A DNA stretch of 64,000 nucleotides from JAAXKN01 sp050258815 (GCA_050258815.1 JBLMZM010000142.1:1-64000), one strand, 5' to 3'. Counted from the stretch's first letter, positions 1-9,285 are shown. The notes: generated by a model not told the origin, from the letters alone. Made by a program: numbers and translations.

Positions 1-385
1 AGGCATTATACCAGAAAAGTGCCAGGCTGCCCAGTAGAACGGCGGTCAGGCCACCCGTTAAATATAAAAGAAACAGACCTGAGAAACTCCAGCCCACTAC
101 AAGGGAAAGCGCTGTTTTCGGCTTAATCGCACCAGAAGGAATTGGTCTCATTTTAGTTCTGTTCATCAGAGCATCTGTATCTCTTTCCTGATAGTGATTG
201 AGCGCTGAGGAGCCACATGCCAATAAAAAGACTCCCAGAGCCGGCAGTATCATTTGCCAGCTTAATTCCTTTACTGCAAGAATATAGCCTACAGAAGTAG
301 ATACAGCTACAAAAAAAGTAATTCTTACTTTACCAAGTTCGAGCAATATATTAACTATTCCCTTGTTATTATTAGTTGTTTTCAA
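1..385 (-). CDS. ctaB: Protoheme IX farnesyltransferase (heme O synthase), partial at window edge
   Basis: Adds a farnesyl group to heme B to give heme O, the precursor of the heme in the oxidase encoded just upstream. About 128 codons are visible; the C-terminal part lies beyond base 1. The visible part has a first membrane segment (residues 20-38) and the polyprenyl-diphosphate site N-H-Y-Q-E-R-D-T-D followed by N-R-T-K-M-R-P, typical of the UbiA/CyoE family. The start is read as TTG at 385: an in-frame TGA sits two codons upstream, and the next in-frame ATG (residue 45) would remove the first helix. It follows coxB after 60 bases, so it is probably the next gene of the oxidase operon. Confidence 0.9.
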   Translation of the reverse strand, partial: MKTTNNNKGIVNILLELGKVRITFFVAVSTSVGYILAVKELSWQMILPALGVFLLACGSSALNHYQERDTDALMNRTKMRPIPSGAIKPKTALSLVVGWSFSGLFLLYLTGGLTAVLLGSLALFWYNA

Positions 386-445
386 AACTCAATTTCTTTC
401 TTAAATGCTTAGTTATTTCAGGCAGCATTTTAATATCCGGGAATA

Positions 446-1117
446 TTACTGATTTTTGACCTTGGAGCTGTCGCGTGCATTTATATTCCCTGAATTGCTT
501 GCTGTATTTACCGGCTCATTTCCCCTGTTAAGCCATGCTTCAAATTCATCCTGTGGAATAACCACGACTTTATTTAGCATGTATGAATGATTCATCCCAC
601 AATATTCGGCACATTCCACCTGAAAAACCCCGGTTCTTTCAGCTGTAAAGACCATATAAGTTTTTTTACCGGGGACAACATCTTCTTTTACACGGAAAGC
701 CGGCACATAAAAGCTGTGAGTTACATCCAAAGAATTCAGTTCAAGTTTAACGGGTTTTTTCACCGGGACATACAAAGTATCATACTTCTTGCCGTTGGCA
801 TAAGTAAAGCTCCATTTCCACATCTGTCCGGTTACTTTTACATTCATTGCCCCCTGAGGAATTTTCCTTAATTCAGCAAAAGCAGTAAATCCGTAATAAA
901 ACATTGAAAGCGCAAGTAAGGTCGGTACAGCAATCCAAACGACCTCCAATACGATATTCCCTTCTATATTTGAAGGATTTGGGTTTTTCTTGCGGCTGTA
1001 TTTAATGACAAAAAATATCATCGCAAACGTCACACCTAATAATATTATTACCGATATGGTAACGATATATATAAATGTATTATCAACAGTTTGCGCATAA
1101 CTTGAAGCTCCCGACAT
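446..1117 (-). CDS. coxB: Cytochrome c oxidase subunit II
   Basis: Carries the dinuclear CuA centre that takes electrons from cytochrome c and passes them to subunit I. The protein is 223 aa, with two N-terminal membrane helices (about 14-38 and 55-78) and a periplasmic cupredoxin domain. All CuA ligands are visible: His134, then Cys169, Glu171, Cys173, His177 and Met180 in C-A-E-Y-C-G-M-N-H-S-Y-M. No CxxCH motif follows, so this is not a caa3-type fused subunit; electrons must come from a separate cytochrome. The hydrophilic tail after residue 200 is short. It is encoded after subunits I, III and IV instead of before them. Confidence 0.96.
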   Translation of the reverse strand: MSGASSYAQTVDNTFIYIVTISVIILLGVTFAMIFFVIKYSRKKNPNPSNIEGNIVLEVVWIAVPTLLALSMFYYGFTAFAELRKIPQGAMNVKVTGQMWKWSFTYANGKKYDTLYVPVKKPVKLELNSLDVTHSFYVPAFRVKEDVVPGKKTYMVFTAERTGVFQVECAEYCGMNHSYMLNKVVVIPQDEFEAWLNRGNEPVNTASNSGNINARDSSKVKNQ

Positions 1118-1127
1118 AATTTTCTCC

Positions 1128-1421
1128 CTACCTAAAAAGAATGTCTGAAAAAGTAAATATAAATACGGCTGTCAAAGTCAGTACGGCAATTGCTATAAAG
1201 ACCTTGAATACAACATCATCAAATTTAATATGCATAAAAATATTTAGTACCAGTGTGGATTTTACTATAGCTATTAGAACCGCAATTGCGAGTGTGATAC
1301 CGCCAAAGTTAATCCCTGCAACCGATACAGTTATTGCCGTAAAGGCCAGCAATGCAAGCCACACAAGGATATATGTACTGTAGTTGACAATATGAGGATG
1401 AGAATCTTTGCTGTTATTCAT
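1128..1421 (-). CDS. coxD: Cytochrome c oxidase subunit IV family protein
   Basis: A small membrane subunit of the heme-copper oxidase, 97 aa, thought to help assembly or stability rather than catalysis. It has three hydrophobic helices (about 16-36, 40-62 and 71-94). The conserved N-I-F-M-H-I-K-F-D segment in the second loop matches the bacterial subunit IV family (prokaryotic cytochrome c oxidase subunit IV). It lies 9 bases after coxC and 10 bases before coxB, so it is translated as part of the oxidase operon. Assignment rests on helix pattern, size and position. Confidence 0.88.
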   Translation of the reverse strand: MNNSKDSHPHIVNYSTYILVWLALLAFTAITVSVAGINFGGITLAIAVLIAIVKSTLVLNIFMHIKFDDVVFKVFIAIAVLTLTAVFIFTFSDILFR

Positions 1422-1430
1422 ATTTTACAC

Positions 1431-2105
1431 TCACCGTAATAAATAAAATAATGGGAATAAAAATATCCAGATAATATCCACCAGGTGCCAGTATAATCCG
1501 GCATTTTCAAGTTTCACATAGTCGGTGCTGGTTATCTTGTCCCTGATTATGAAAGACAAGATAGTGCTCAAAATTATTATACCAATTACTATATGCAAAC
1601 CATGAATTCCTGTCATTACATAATAAAGTCCAAAGAATAATATTTCTCCCGGAGAACGGTTTATCAGTTCAGAAGATCCGGGATAAATGCCATGATGAAT
1701 TTCTGCAGACCATTCAAAGTATTTATTAACCAGGAATGCAAAGGCAAATACTATGGTGAAAGCTAAAAGAATTATGGAAAGTCTCTTATTACCCTTCTGC
1801 AGAGCAGTAATTGACATTGCAACAGTTAAACTGCTTGTAAGCAAAATCACTGTATTCAGAGTACCAATTATGGTATTTAATCCCTGTCCTGCAGTATGAA
1901 ATCCCTCATTATTAAGATATCGGTATACGCCATAGATCAGGAACATACCACCAAATAAAAGGAGTTCTGTCAGCAGAAACAGCCACATTCCAATCTTGGC
2001 CCCTTCCCTGTCTTTATGGACATTGTGCTCCTGAGAGGACCCTTTATGAGATTGTTCTTTAACTGTAACATTTACTTCCATTGCCGGATTGACATTTCTA
2101 TTCAC
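1431..2105 (-). CDS. coxC: Cytochrome c oxidase subunit III
   Basis: Integral membrane subunit that stabilises subunit I and its proton uptake path. It is 224 aa. After a polar N-terminal stretch there are five helices, starting with the G-M-W-L-F-L-L-T-E segment (about residues 39-47) and later G-I-H-G-L-H near residue 168; both are family hallmarks. The GTG start at 2105 overlaps the coxA stop (GTGA), which favours it; an in-frame ATG at 2081 is the alternative. The five-helix form is usual for bacterial oxidases of this group. Confidence 0.93.
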   Translation of the reverse strand: MNRNVNPAMEVNVTVKEQSHKGSSQEHNVHKDREGAKIGMWLFLLTELLLFGGMFLIYGVYRYLNNEGFHTAGQGLNTIIGTLNTVILLTSSLTVAMSITALQKGNKRLSIILLAFTIVFAFAFLVNKYFEWSAEIHHGIYPGSSELINRSPGEILFFGLYYVMTGIHGLHIVIGIIILSTILSFIIRDKITSTDYVKLENAGLYWHLVDIIWIFLFPLFYLLR

Positions 2106-3766
2106 TGTTTCTCCTCCATTGGATGATAATCCTCTTCTTTGGCATTCTTTGCTAGAGCTGTAAAATCATATGGATCATGTGTAATTACAGGTATTTCCTC
2201 AAAGTTTTCCATCGGTGGCGGAGATGGGACTGTCCATTCCAGTGTAACTCCTCCCCAGGGGTTCATCCCAGCTTTCGGCCCATTCTTAAATGCCCGGAAC
2301 AGGTTTACGAACATTACAATAAAACCTGAAATCATAACCCACGATCCTACTGTAGCAAATACGTGAAGGCCATGATATTCTGGCAGATAATCATAATACC
2401 TTCTTGGCATTCCCCGATAGCCCAGTATAAAGAATGTAAAATAAAGCATCAGAAAACCTAACGTTATCATCACAACTGCCGTCTTAGCCACCTTTTCATT
2501 ATATAATTTACCGAACATTTTCGGGAACCAGTAATGAAGTGCGGCAAAGAAAATGAAACCGGTACCGCCAAAAACCACAAAATGAAAATGAGCCACGACA
2601 AAATACGTGTCAGTTAAGTGGACGTCTGTTGCAAGGGCACCTACAATTAATCCTGACAGGCCACCAATTGAAAAAACAAAAATAAAGGCCAGGACAAACA
2701 ACAGGGGCGTCCCAAGTTCAATAGATCCCTTATACAGTGTAGCAACCCAGTTAAATACTTTAACACCGCTGGGAATTGCAACCAGAAATGTAAACAGTGA
2801 GAAAATCCATCTTGCCGTATCGCTCATACCGGACACAAACATATGATGTCCCCATACGAAATAACCTACAAATGCAATTGCAAGGCTTGAAATTGCAATC
2901 GCCTTATATCCAAAAATCGTCCTGTGAGCAAATGTCGGAATTATTTCGGACACGACTCCCATTGCGGGCAAAATCATTATATAAACGGCTGGATGCGAAT
3001 AGATCCAGAACATATGCTGATACAAAATCGGATCTCCCCCCAATGAAGGGTCAAACAGTCCGATCTTGAAAAGCCTTTCAATCGCTACCAGAGCCAGCGT
3101 AATACCAACAATAGGAGTAGCAATTAGCTGTATCCAGGCAGTAGCATATAGCGACCAGGGAAACAACGGCATTTTAAACCAGCCCATCCCTGGAGCTCTT
3201 AATCTATGTATTGTCGTTATGAAATTCAGCCCCGTCAAAATTGAAGAAAAACCCAGAATAAATGCCGCCAGTATCATCCAGGATACATCAGTACCCGTTC
3301 TCAGGCTGTATGGCACATAAAAGGTCCATCCGGTATCAATCGGTCCACCTTTTAAGAACAATGAAAGTATGGCAAATATTCCTCCGGTCATATATAACCA
3401 AAAAGAAAGCAGGTTTAATCTTGGGAATGCAACGTCCTTTGCCCCAATCATAATTGGCAGAAAGAAGTTGCCGAATACTGCCGGAATACCCGGAATAACG
3501 AACAAGAATATCATTATTAAACCATGAAGGGTAAAAAGAGAATTGTATGTCTGGGGCCCCATGATTGTGCGCCCCTGGCCTAACATCTCAAGCCTCATCA
3601 AAACCCCAATCGTTGCCCCGGCACAAAAGAATGTAGTTAATGCTATGAGATACATCAGTCCTATTCTTTTGTGATCTGTTGTCAATATCCACGACAGGAT
3701 GCCGGTGTGGGGCCCCTTCTCATCATAGAAATCTACATAATTACCTTCAATTACGTGATTTGCCAT
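2102..3766 (-). CDS. coxA: Cytochrome c oxidase subunit I, A2-type heme-copper oxidase
   Basis: Catalytic subunit that reduces oxygen to water and pumps protons; 554 aa with about twelve helices. Visible landmarks are the low-spin heme ligand His81, Asn100 of the F-G-N-F-F-L-P loop, the CuB ligand and cross-linked Tyr in Y-S-H-P-A-V-Y (His258, Tyr262), the G-H-H-M-F-V pair, and T-D-T-Y-F-V-V-A-H-F-H-F with the last heme ligands. The glutamate of the common H-P-E-V-Y is Ala, preceded by Tyr-Ser. That is the signature of A2-type enzymes such as that of Rhodothermus. The gene starts 2 bases after the sco stop. Confidence 0.97.
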   Translation of the reverse strand: MANHVIEGNYVDFYDEKGPHTGILSWILTTDHKRIGLMYLIALTTFFCAGATIGVLMRLEMLGQGRTIMGPQTYNSLFTLHGLIMIFLFVIPGIPAVFGNFFLPIMIGAKDVAFPRLNLLSFWLYMTGGIFAILSLFLKGGPIDTGWTFYVPYSLRTGTDVSWMILAAFILGFSSILTGLNFITTIHRLRAPGMGWFKMPLFPWSLYATAWIQLIATPIVGITLALVAIERLFKIGLFDPSLGGDPILYQHMFWIYSHPAVYIMILPAMGVVSEIIPTFAHRTIFGYKAIAISSLAIAFVGYFVWGHHMFVSGMSDTARWIFSLFTFLVAIPSGVKVFNWVATLYKGSIELGTPLLFVLAFIFVFSIGGLSGLIVGALATDVHLTDTYFVVAHFHFVVFGGTGFIFFAALHYWFPKMFGKLYNEKVAKTAVVMITLGFLMLYFTFFILGYRGMPRRYYDYLPEYHGLHVFATVGSWVMISGFIVMFVNLFRAFKNGPKAGMNPWGGVTLEWTVPSPPPMENFEEIPVITHDPYDFTALAKNAKEEDYHPMEEKQ

Positions 3767-3768
3767 TT

Positions 3769-4578
3769 CTAACTCCTCTCAACACTTTTTTTCATTCTGT
3801 TCTTAATTGTTAAAACCGCAAAAAATAATGCAACAGCGAATAACATTAAACTCCCAACAACTTTAGTAATATTAAAGACATATTTTCCTCCCTGGGGATC
3901 ATAGCTATAGCAGAAGGCCAGTATCTTGTTTATGGTTGGTGTCGGGGTGCCTTTTTCAGCTTCCAATACTGCCATTTTCAGGTCAAACGGAAGGAACTGC
4001 GTACCGAAAATGTATCTTGTAATTTTACCTTTAGGTGAAATGACAATAAGAGATCCCATATGAAGAAAATCGTTCTTACCGTCACTCTTAAAATAAAATC
4101 CCACAGCATCGGTCAGTTTATGTATACTCACACTATCACCCGTCATGTATGTCCATGCACTTGCCGGAATCTGCCTCTTCATAAAATTTGAGTGTTCGGT
4201 TTTCCACTTACGTGCTTCAGCGGGAGTATCCTTTGGATCAAAACTTATAGTCCATACATCGAAATCTTGCCCGGGATTGAGATCAACTCTGTCAACAACC
4301 TCTGCTACTCCGCTCAACAAAGGACTGCAAATGCCGGGGCAATGATAATAAACCAATGCCAGCACAACTGGCCTTTTTAACAATTGATTTAGTTTTACCG
4401 GATTCCCGTTTTCATCCCTGAAGTTCAGATCCAGAGGTATAAAACTACCAAGCTTCTCGTCTATTCCTACTTTTGTGTGGTCGTTATTTGCATCTGATTT
4501 TATTGTTGTGTTAAACAGCAGCAGGAACAGCAATAACGAGAAGACAAAAAATATTCTCTTACTTTCATATCTTTTCAT
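3769..4578 (-). CDS. SCO1/SenC-family copper chaperone
   Basis: Delivers copper to, or reduces the cysteines of, the CuA site in subunit II. The protein is 269 aa, with an N-terminal hydrophobic segment (about 9-22) and a thioredoxin-like domain that holds the copper ligands Cys80 and Cys84 in C-P-G-I-C and His173 in F-L-H-M-G. A second hydrophobic helix near the C-terminus (about 230-255) would anchor it from both ends. That is an extension over classic SCO1 but common in this phylum. It lies 4 bases after the cytochrome c gene and 2 bases before coxA. Confidence 0.93.
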   Translation of the reverse strand: MKRYESKRIFFVFSLLLFLLLFNTTIKSDANNDHTKVGIDEKLGSFIPLDLNFRDENGNPVKLNQLLKRPVVLALVYYHCPGICSPLLSGVAEVVDRVDLNPGQDFDVWTISFDPKDTPAEARKWKTEHSNFMKRQIPASAWTYMTGDSVSIHKLTDAVGFYFKSDGKNDFLHMGSLIVISPKGKITRYIFGTQFLPFDLKMAVLEAEKGTPTPTINKILAFCYSYDPQGGKYVFNITKVVGSLMLFAVALFFAVLTIKNRMKKSVERS

Positions 4579-4582
4579 CTTA

Positions 4583-5530
4583 TCAGCTACTCCTCTTTGA
4601 GTATAATTTGTTCAAATATTGATATAAATCATTCCATTCTGTCCCTGATAAATTAACAATATTTGACTCAAATCCGTTCATAATCGGAGAGGAAGATACT
4701 GTTTTAATAAAGTCACCAACACTGGCATTCCAGGTATTATTAGTGTTCAGAAAGCTCAGGCTTCTTATTTTGTTATTACTGACTCTGTTGAAAAGCTGCG
4801 CACCCGGTTCATCGGGATTACTATTAATATATGCGAGAATACCATATACATCTTTTACTTTAGGCAATGCTTCAGCAGTGATTCTGTTAATGGCCGAGGA
4901 TACGGGAATCTGAGAGGCTGTTTCAGAGCCCTGGGATAAACTATAAGTTTTATCCATTTCTGCTAATTCCTGGTCCGTTGGCTTTGGAAAGTCGCCGGCA
5001 AAGGTTCTGACATAGCTTATCAAATCAATTCTGTCCTGCACAGGCAGATATTCAAAAGCCGGCATCCCGCTGTTCGGTATACCTTTCATCAGTGTTTTAA
5101 ACATATCCGAAACCTTTCGCCCATTTATCCAGCCCTGATTTGCATGAAAATTTCTCGGCTTGGGATTTAGTGCCATTCCTGCGGGGCCATCCCCGGCGCC
5201 ATTGTTACCATGGCAGGATGCACAATTGGCCTGGAATAAAGTCTTGCCTTTGCTAATCATTTCATTATTTGGCTGTGCAATCTGTTTTATATCCACTGCC
5301 TTTGAAGTCCCACCCTTTGCCGGTTTGATATCGGTAAACACGTTGGCTGAATCTGCCAATACAGGAGCAACATTATTCTGATGAGCAACACCCATATACT
5401 GTATATAAAAGTATCCGCCGATGATAATTATTGTCAAAAAATACGGATATACTAAACCAAACCATCTTAGCGGATTTCTTATGACATTTTGAAAATTGAT
5501 TTCTTCTTCTATTTGCTGTTTCTTTTCCAT
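4583..5530 (-). CDS. Membrane-anchored monoheme cytochrome c
   Basis: A probable electron carrier between alternative complex III and the oxidase. It is 315 aa from the ATG at 5530, which has AAGGA upstream; the TTG two codons earlier is less likely. One transmembrane anchor (about 26-46) is followed by a cytochrome c domain with the heme motif C-A-S-C-H at residues 103-107, an axial Met candidate in N-S-G-M-P-A-F, and a C-terminal domain of about 130 residues without a heme motif. It sits between actF and sco. Because coxB has no heme domain, this protein could take that place. The C-terminal domain is unassigned. Confidence 0.88.
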   Translation of the reverse strand: MEKKQQIEEEINFQNVIRNPLRWFGLVYPYFLTIIIIGGYFYIQYMGVAHQNNVAPVLADSANVFTDIKPAKGGTSKAVDIKQIAQPNNEMISKGKTLFQANCASCHGNNGAGDGPAGMALNPKPRNFHANQGWINGRKVSDMFKTLMKGIPNSGMPAFEYLPVQDRIDLISYVRTFAGDFPKPTDQELAEMDKTYSLSQGSETASQIPVSSAINRITAEALPKVKDVYGILAYINSNPDEPGAQLFNRVSNNKIRSLSFLNTNNTWNASVGDFIKTVSSSPIMNGFESNIVNLSGTEWNDLYQYLNKLYSKRSS

Positions 5531-5544
5531 TTTCAATCCTTAAA

Positions 5545-6732
5545 TTAAAGTCTGAAATCCAGTCCTCTTTGCAATTTGGGATCACCTATAGGAATGATAT
5601 TATTGTTTTTAAGTTTCAGGCTAAACAGAATAATTATCAATCCTACTGCTGCTATTGGAAAAGCAAATTCCATCCATCCCAATACAACCCCCTTTTTACT
5701 GAAGGTAGGCATTACAAGCCAGTACAGGTCCAAAAGGTGAGCAAACAGGATCCAAACAGACATTATTAAGAGCCTCCTGGGATTCATCTTTGCCGGCTGG
5801 GATAATAGTCCAAAGTAGGGTACCAGGAAGTGAACAACAATCAGGACTATTGAAACTATTTTCCAGCTTCCCTGCCATCTTAATAAAAACCAGAATGTTT
5901 CTTCCGGGACATTGGCATACCATATCAGCAGATACTGACTAAAAGCGATATAAGCCCAGAAATTTGTAAATGCAAAGAGCAAAGCACCAAGACTGTAAAG
6001 ATGATCTTTTAATATGTGCGGGAAGTATCCCTTTTGTTTTAAAAGAACAATAACAATTGTGGCTGAGGCTAGTGCAGCCAGTATGGTACCTGAAAAATAA
6101 TAGACTCCGAAAATTGTCGAAACCCAGTGAGGCTCGAGGCTCATCATCCAGTCAATTGCTGCCAGAGAAATGGTTATAGCAAAGACAGGCATAAATACGG
6201 CGGAAATTCTTATATTCTTTGTCGTCAGCCCCTGATCCTTAAGCTCATCCTGCCGTTTTGAATTCCTTATAATGAGCACATAGAAACCCAGCCATATTGC
6301 AAAGCAGACAAGAGTCCTGATCACAAAAAAATTAATATTCAGGTAAGGGGCTTTGCTAAGGAGTACAGGGTCCTGCTGAACATCTGCTGTATGACTCCAA
6401 TGAAATAGTTCATGCATACTGAAATACAAAGGAATTGCAAGAATTGGAAGAGAAAACAGGATAGTGGATAAAAACTCGCTGATTCTCCTGACAGGGGTGC
6501 TCCATACTGCTCCGGCTACATATTCCAAAGCTACTAAAAACAAAGAACCGAGCCCGATACTCATTAAAAACATAAAGGTGATCAGAATATTGAATGAGCT
6601 TCTGGTCCTGTCAACGTAATACGAAAACAATATCATAAGAATGCCGATGGCAAGCAATCCCCAGCCCAATAAATTCACCCTGGGGGGTAATTCGTTTATC
6701 TTATAGTTAAGTTTTTCTGCAGGTATACTCAT
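5545..6732 (-). CDS. actF: Alternative complex III membrane subunit ActF (NrfD-like)
   Basis: Large membrane subunit of the quinol:cytochrome c/electron acceptor oxidoreductase called alternative complex III, the second NrfD/PsrC-like subunit beside ActC. It is 395 aa with about ten hydrophobic helices. Charged or aromatic residues inside helices (H-E-L-F-H-W-S-H near residue 107, and W-M-M-S-L-E-P-H-W) are typical of ActF. The start overlaps the actD-actE stop as ATGA, showing translational coupling. The cytochrome c gene follows after 14 bases. Confidence 0.93.
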   Translation of the reverse strand: MSIPAEKLNYKINELPPRVNLLGWGLLAIGILMILFSYYVDRTRSSFNILITFMFLMSIGLGSLFLVALEYVAGAVWSTPVRRISEFLSTILFSLPILAIPLYFSMHELFHWSHTADVQQDPVLLSKAPYLNINFFVIRTLVCFAIWLGFYVLIIRNSKRQDELKDQGLTTKNIRISAVFMPVFAITISLAAIDWMMSLEPHWVSTIFGVYYFSGTILAALASATIVIVLLKQKGYFPHILKDHLYSLGALLFAFTNFWAYIAFSQYLLIWYANVPEETFWFLLRWQGSWKIVSIVLIVVHFLVPYFGLLSQPAKMNPRRLLIMSVWILFAHLLDLYWLVMPTFSKKGVVLGWMEFAFPIAAVGLIIILFSLKLKNNNIIPIGDPKLQRGLDFRL

Positions 6733-7871
6733 TGTAAATCAGACTCCTTTGCGTTTTGGGATCTTTGAAGTGCCCGTAAGTAGAGTATAATAGACCATCT
6801 TTCTTCCCGGGTAATTTGCTTGGCATATGACGGCATGACATTCTGTCCTTCAGTGATGATATGGTAAATATCACCGTCACGATAATTGCGCACTTTTTCA
6901 GACTGCAGGCTTGGGGGTGCAGGGAACTGACCTCTTAACCTGCTGTCACCCTTACCCAGATACCCATGACAAGGGCTGCAGAAAGTATTAAACTTGTCCC
7001 TCCCTTTGTCAAGCACTTCTCTGGTTGGAATTAAAGGATTATTCATATACTTAGAAGCATCGGCCTGGTTGCCCTTATATGGATAGGGTAAAAAACCCCG
7101 GGCAACGGTACCCTCGACCGGCATTCTCATGCCAAATCCGTCTGAAAAGAGCTTACTTTTCTGCTGAGGAATTACTTTGTTCTGATCCCACATCCAGTTA
7201 AACGGCTGCCAAAATAGCATATAGTTGGCAGTGAAATATGTTATAGCGGAGGTAAACAGAAATACAATTACCAGGAAAGTTATAAACTTCGGCTCAAACG
7301 CACTATGTTGTATTGTTAAAGACTCCTCTTCAAAATATATTGGCGTAATATTCTGGGCACCAAGTTCCTTTAGAAGTTGTACTGCTTTTTCTTCGTCGAA
7401 TACAGGATCAGAAGCAGTCAGACTGATTCCTAATTTATCAGAGGAAACCATTTTAAGATAATCAGTATCATGCAGCGGATGACTGTTATTCGGAAGCTTA
7501 AAAAACACAAACAGCATAGCTAATACTGTACCTACCGAGGCCAGCAACACAGTTACCTCAAAAGTAATGGGTATAAAAGCCGGCAGAGAGAAAAATGGCT
7601 TCCCTCCTATTACCAGCGGATAATTCCTGTCAGACACCCACCACATAAAAAATAAAGCCAGGAATGTACCTGATAATCCCAGTATCAATGCAACATAGCT
7701 TAATGCGGATGGGCGCAATTTCATTGCATCATCCATTCCATGAACCGGGTAAGGAGTATTTACATCAAATTTCGTGTAACCCGCTTTCCTCACCTCTTCT
7801 ACCGCGTGAATAATTTTATCCGGGTCGCTAAATACCCCCGTAACAGAAAACAGTAATTTATTATTGTTCAT
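6729..7871 (-). CDS. Fused alternative complex III subunits ActD and ActE
   Basis: A single 380-aa polypeptide that joins two subunits usually encoded apart. Residues 1-175 are ActD-like (DUF3341): a small alpha/beta part with G-V-F-S-D-P, then two membrane helices. After another hydrophobic helix (about 198-215), residues 240-375 form an ActE-like cytochrome c domain with C-S-P-C-H at 298-302 and an axial Met candidate in N-V-M-P-S-Y. The start is taken at ATG 7871, with GGAG six bases upstream and an 11-base overlap with actC; longer starts would run deep into actC. The ActF gene is coupled downstream. Confidence 0.9.
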   Translation of the reverse strand: MNNNKLLFSVTGVFSDPDKIIHAVEEVRKAGYTKFDVNTPYPVHGMDDAMKLRPSALSYVALILGLSGTFLALFFMWWVSDRNYPLVIGGKPFFSLPAFIPITFEVTVLLASVGTVLAMLFVFFKLPNNSHPLHDTDYLKMVSSDKLGISLTASDPVFDEEKAVQLLKELGAQNITPIYFEEESLTIQHSAFEPKFITFLVIVFLFTSAITYFTANYMLFWQPFNWMWDQNKVIPQQKSKLFSDGFGMRMPVEGTVARGFLPYPYKGNQADASKYMNNPLIPTREVLDKGRDKFNTFCSPCHGYLGKGDSRLRGQFPAPPSLQSEKVRNYRDGDIYHIITEGQNVMPSYAKQITREERWSIILYLRALQRSQNAKESDLQ

Positions 7872-9285
7872 TGCTTTCTCCATTCGTATATCTCCCCTGA
7901 TGTGCCACGACGGGTTCTTCAGAACTCTCATGATGAGAAGGCTGAGCACCTTCAAGAACGGCTTTAACCTCAGCTATTGATACCACAGGCAATGATTTGC
8001 TGAAGAGCAGGATCCAGGTAAAAAAGAAACCAAAGCTTCCCATCAGAATTCCCAGGTCTACGAATGTAGGTTTAAAGTAATGCCAGCTTGATGGCAGGAA
8101 GTCCCTGGAAAGAGAAGTAACAACAATGACAAATCTTTCAAACCACATGCCGACATTTACAAAAACAGCTATTACAAACATGGCGGGTATAGAGCGCCTG
8201 ATTTTTTTAACCCAGAAAAGCTGAGGAGATATAACATTGCACGATACCATAATCCAGTAAGCCCATGCATAAGGACCAAACGCGCGATTAATGAAAACAA
8301 ATTGTTCTATGGGATTTCCGCTGTACCAGGCAATGAAGAATTCCATTGCATAGGAATAGCCTACCATTGAGCCGGTGAGTAAAATGATCTTATTCATCTT
8401 TTCCAGGGTATCCATGGTAATGATGTGTTCATAGTTAAATACTTTTCTTATTAATATGAGCACGTTCTGCACCATTGCAAATCCTGAGAAAACGGCGCCG
8501 GCAACGAAATAAGGCGGGAAAATCGTAGAATGCCATCCTGGTAAAACCGAAACAGCAAAGTCAAAGCTAACTATTGTATGTACTGAAAGTACAAGTGGTG
8601 TCGCGAAACCAGCCAGCACCAGGTAGACCATCTCATAGTGATGCCAGTGCCTGCTTGAATGCCTCCACCCCAGGCTAAATATTGAATACAGTATTTTTTT
8701 AATTTTCGATGAAGTTCTGTCCCTTAAAGTGGCCAGGTCGGGAATCAATCCAATGTACCAGAATACCAGGGAAACGGTAAAGTAGGTGGAAACTGCAAAC
8801 ACGTCCCAAATAAGCGGCGAAATGAAATTAACCCAGATCCCGTGTTCATTGGGATATGGAAACAGGTAACCGGCCAGCCATGGGCGTCCGACATGGATTA
8901 GCGGAAAAATGGCAGCTGTCATTACTGCAAAAATTGTCATTCCTTCGGCAAATCTGGCAATACCGGTTCTCCACTTTTGTCTGAAAAGAAATAGAATTGC
9001 CGAGATAAGAGTACCTGCATGCCCAATTCCAACCCAAAAAACAAAATTTACTATTCCAAAACCCCAACCGACCGGCTGATTATTGCCCCACATTCCAATA
9101 CCATAATAAAAAGTCAATCCCAGACATATGACGCCTATTGCCAACATGGTCAGAGTTATAGTCAAAGCTATGTAATACTTTTTATCAGGCCTGGTCTCAA
9201 TCGGAGCTGCAATTATATCATTAATAGAAGTAAGTGGGGGTCTGCCTTCTATTACAGAACGCTCTTTTGTATAGTCAACACTCAC
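7861..9285 (-). CDS. actC: Alternative complex III membrane subunit ActC (NrfD-like)
   Basis: Quinol-site membrane subunit of alternative complex III, 474 aa with about ten helices of the NrfD/PsrC fold. The segments G-I-G-H-A-G-T-L-I-S, H-V-G-R-P-W and S-V-H-T-I-V-S-F-D match the conserved quinone-side motifs of this family. A polar, His-rich tail of about 35 residues closes the protein. The GTG start overlaps the actB stop (GTGA). It would receive electrons from quinol and pass them through the ActB iron-sulfur clusters to the ActA hemes. Confidence 0.94.
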   Translation of the reverse strand: MSVDYTKERSVIEGRPPLTSINDIIAAPIETRPDKKYYIALTITLTMLAIGVICLGLTFYYGIGMWGNNQPVGWGFGIVNFVFWVGIGHAGTLISAILFLFRQKWRTGIARFAEGMTIFAVMTAAIFPLIHVGRPWLAGYLFPYPNEHGIWVNFISPLIWDVFAVSTYFTVSLVFWYIGLIPDLATLRDRTSSKIKKILYSIFSLGWRHSSRHWHHYEMVYLVLAGFATPLVLSVHTIVSFDFAVSVLPGWHSTIFPPYFVAGAVFSGFAMVQNVLILIRKVFNYEHIITMDTLEKMNKIILLTGSMVGYSYAMEFFIAWYSGNPIEQFVFINRAFGPYAWAYWIMVSCNVISPQLFWVKKIRRSIPAMFVIAVFVNVGMWFERFVIVVTSLSRDFLPSSWHYFKPTFVDLGILMGSFGFFFTWILLFSKSLPVVSIAEVKAVLEGAQPSHHESSEEPVVAHQGRYTNGESNEQ

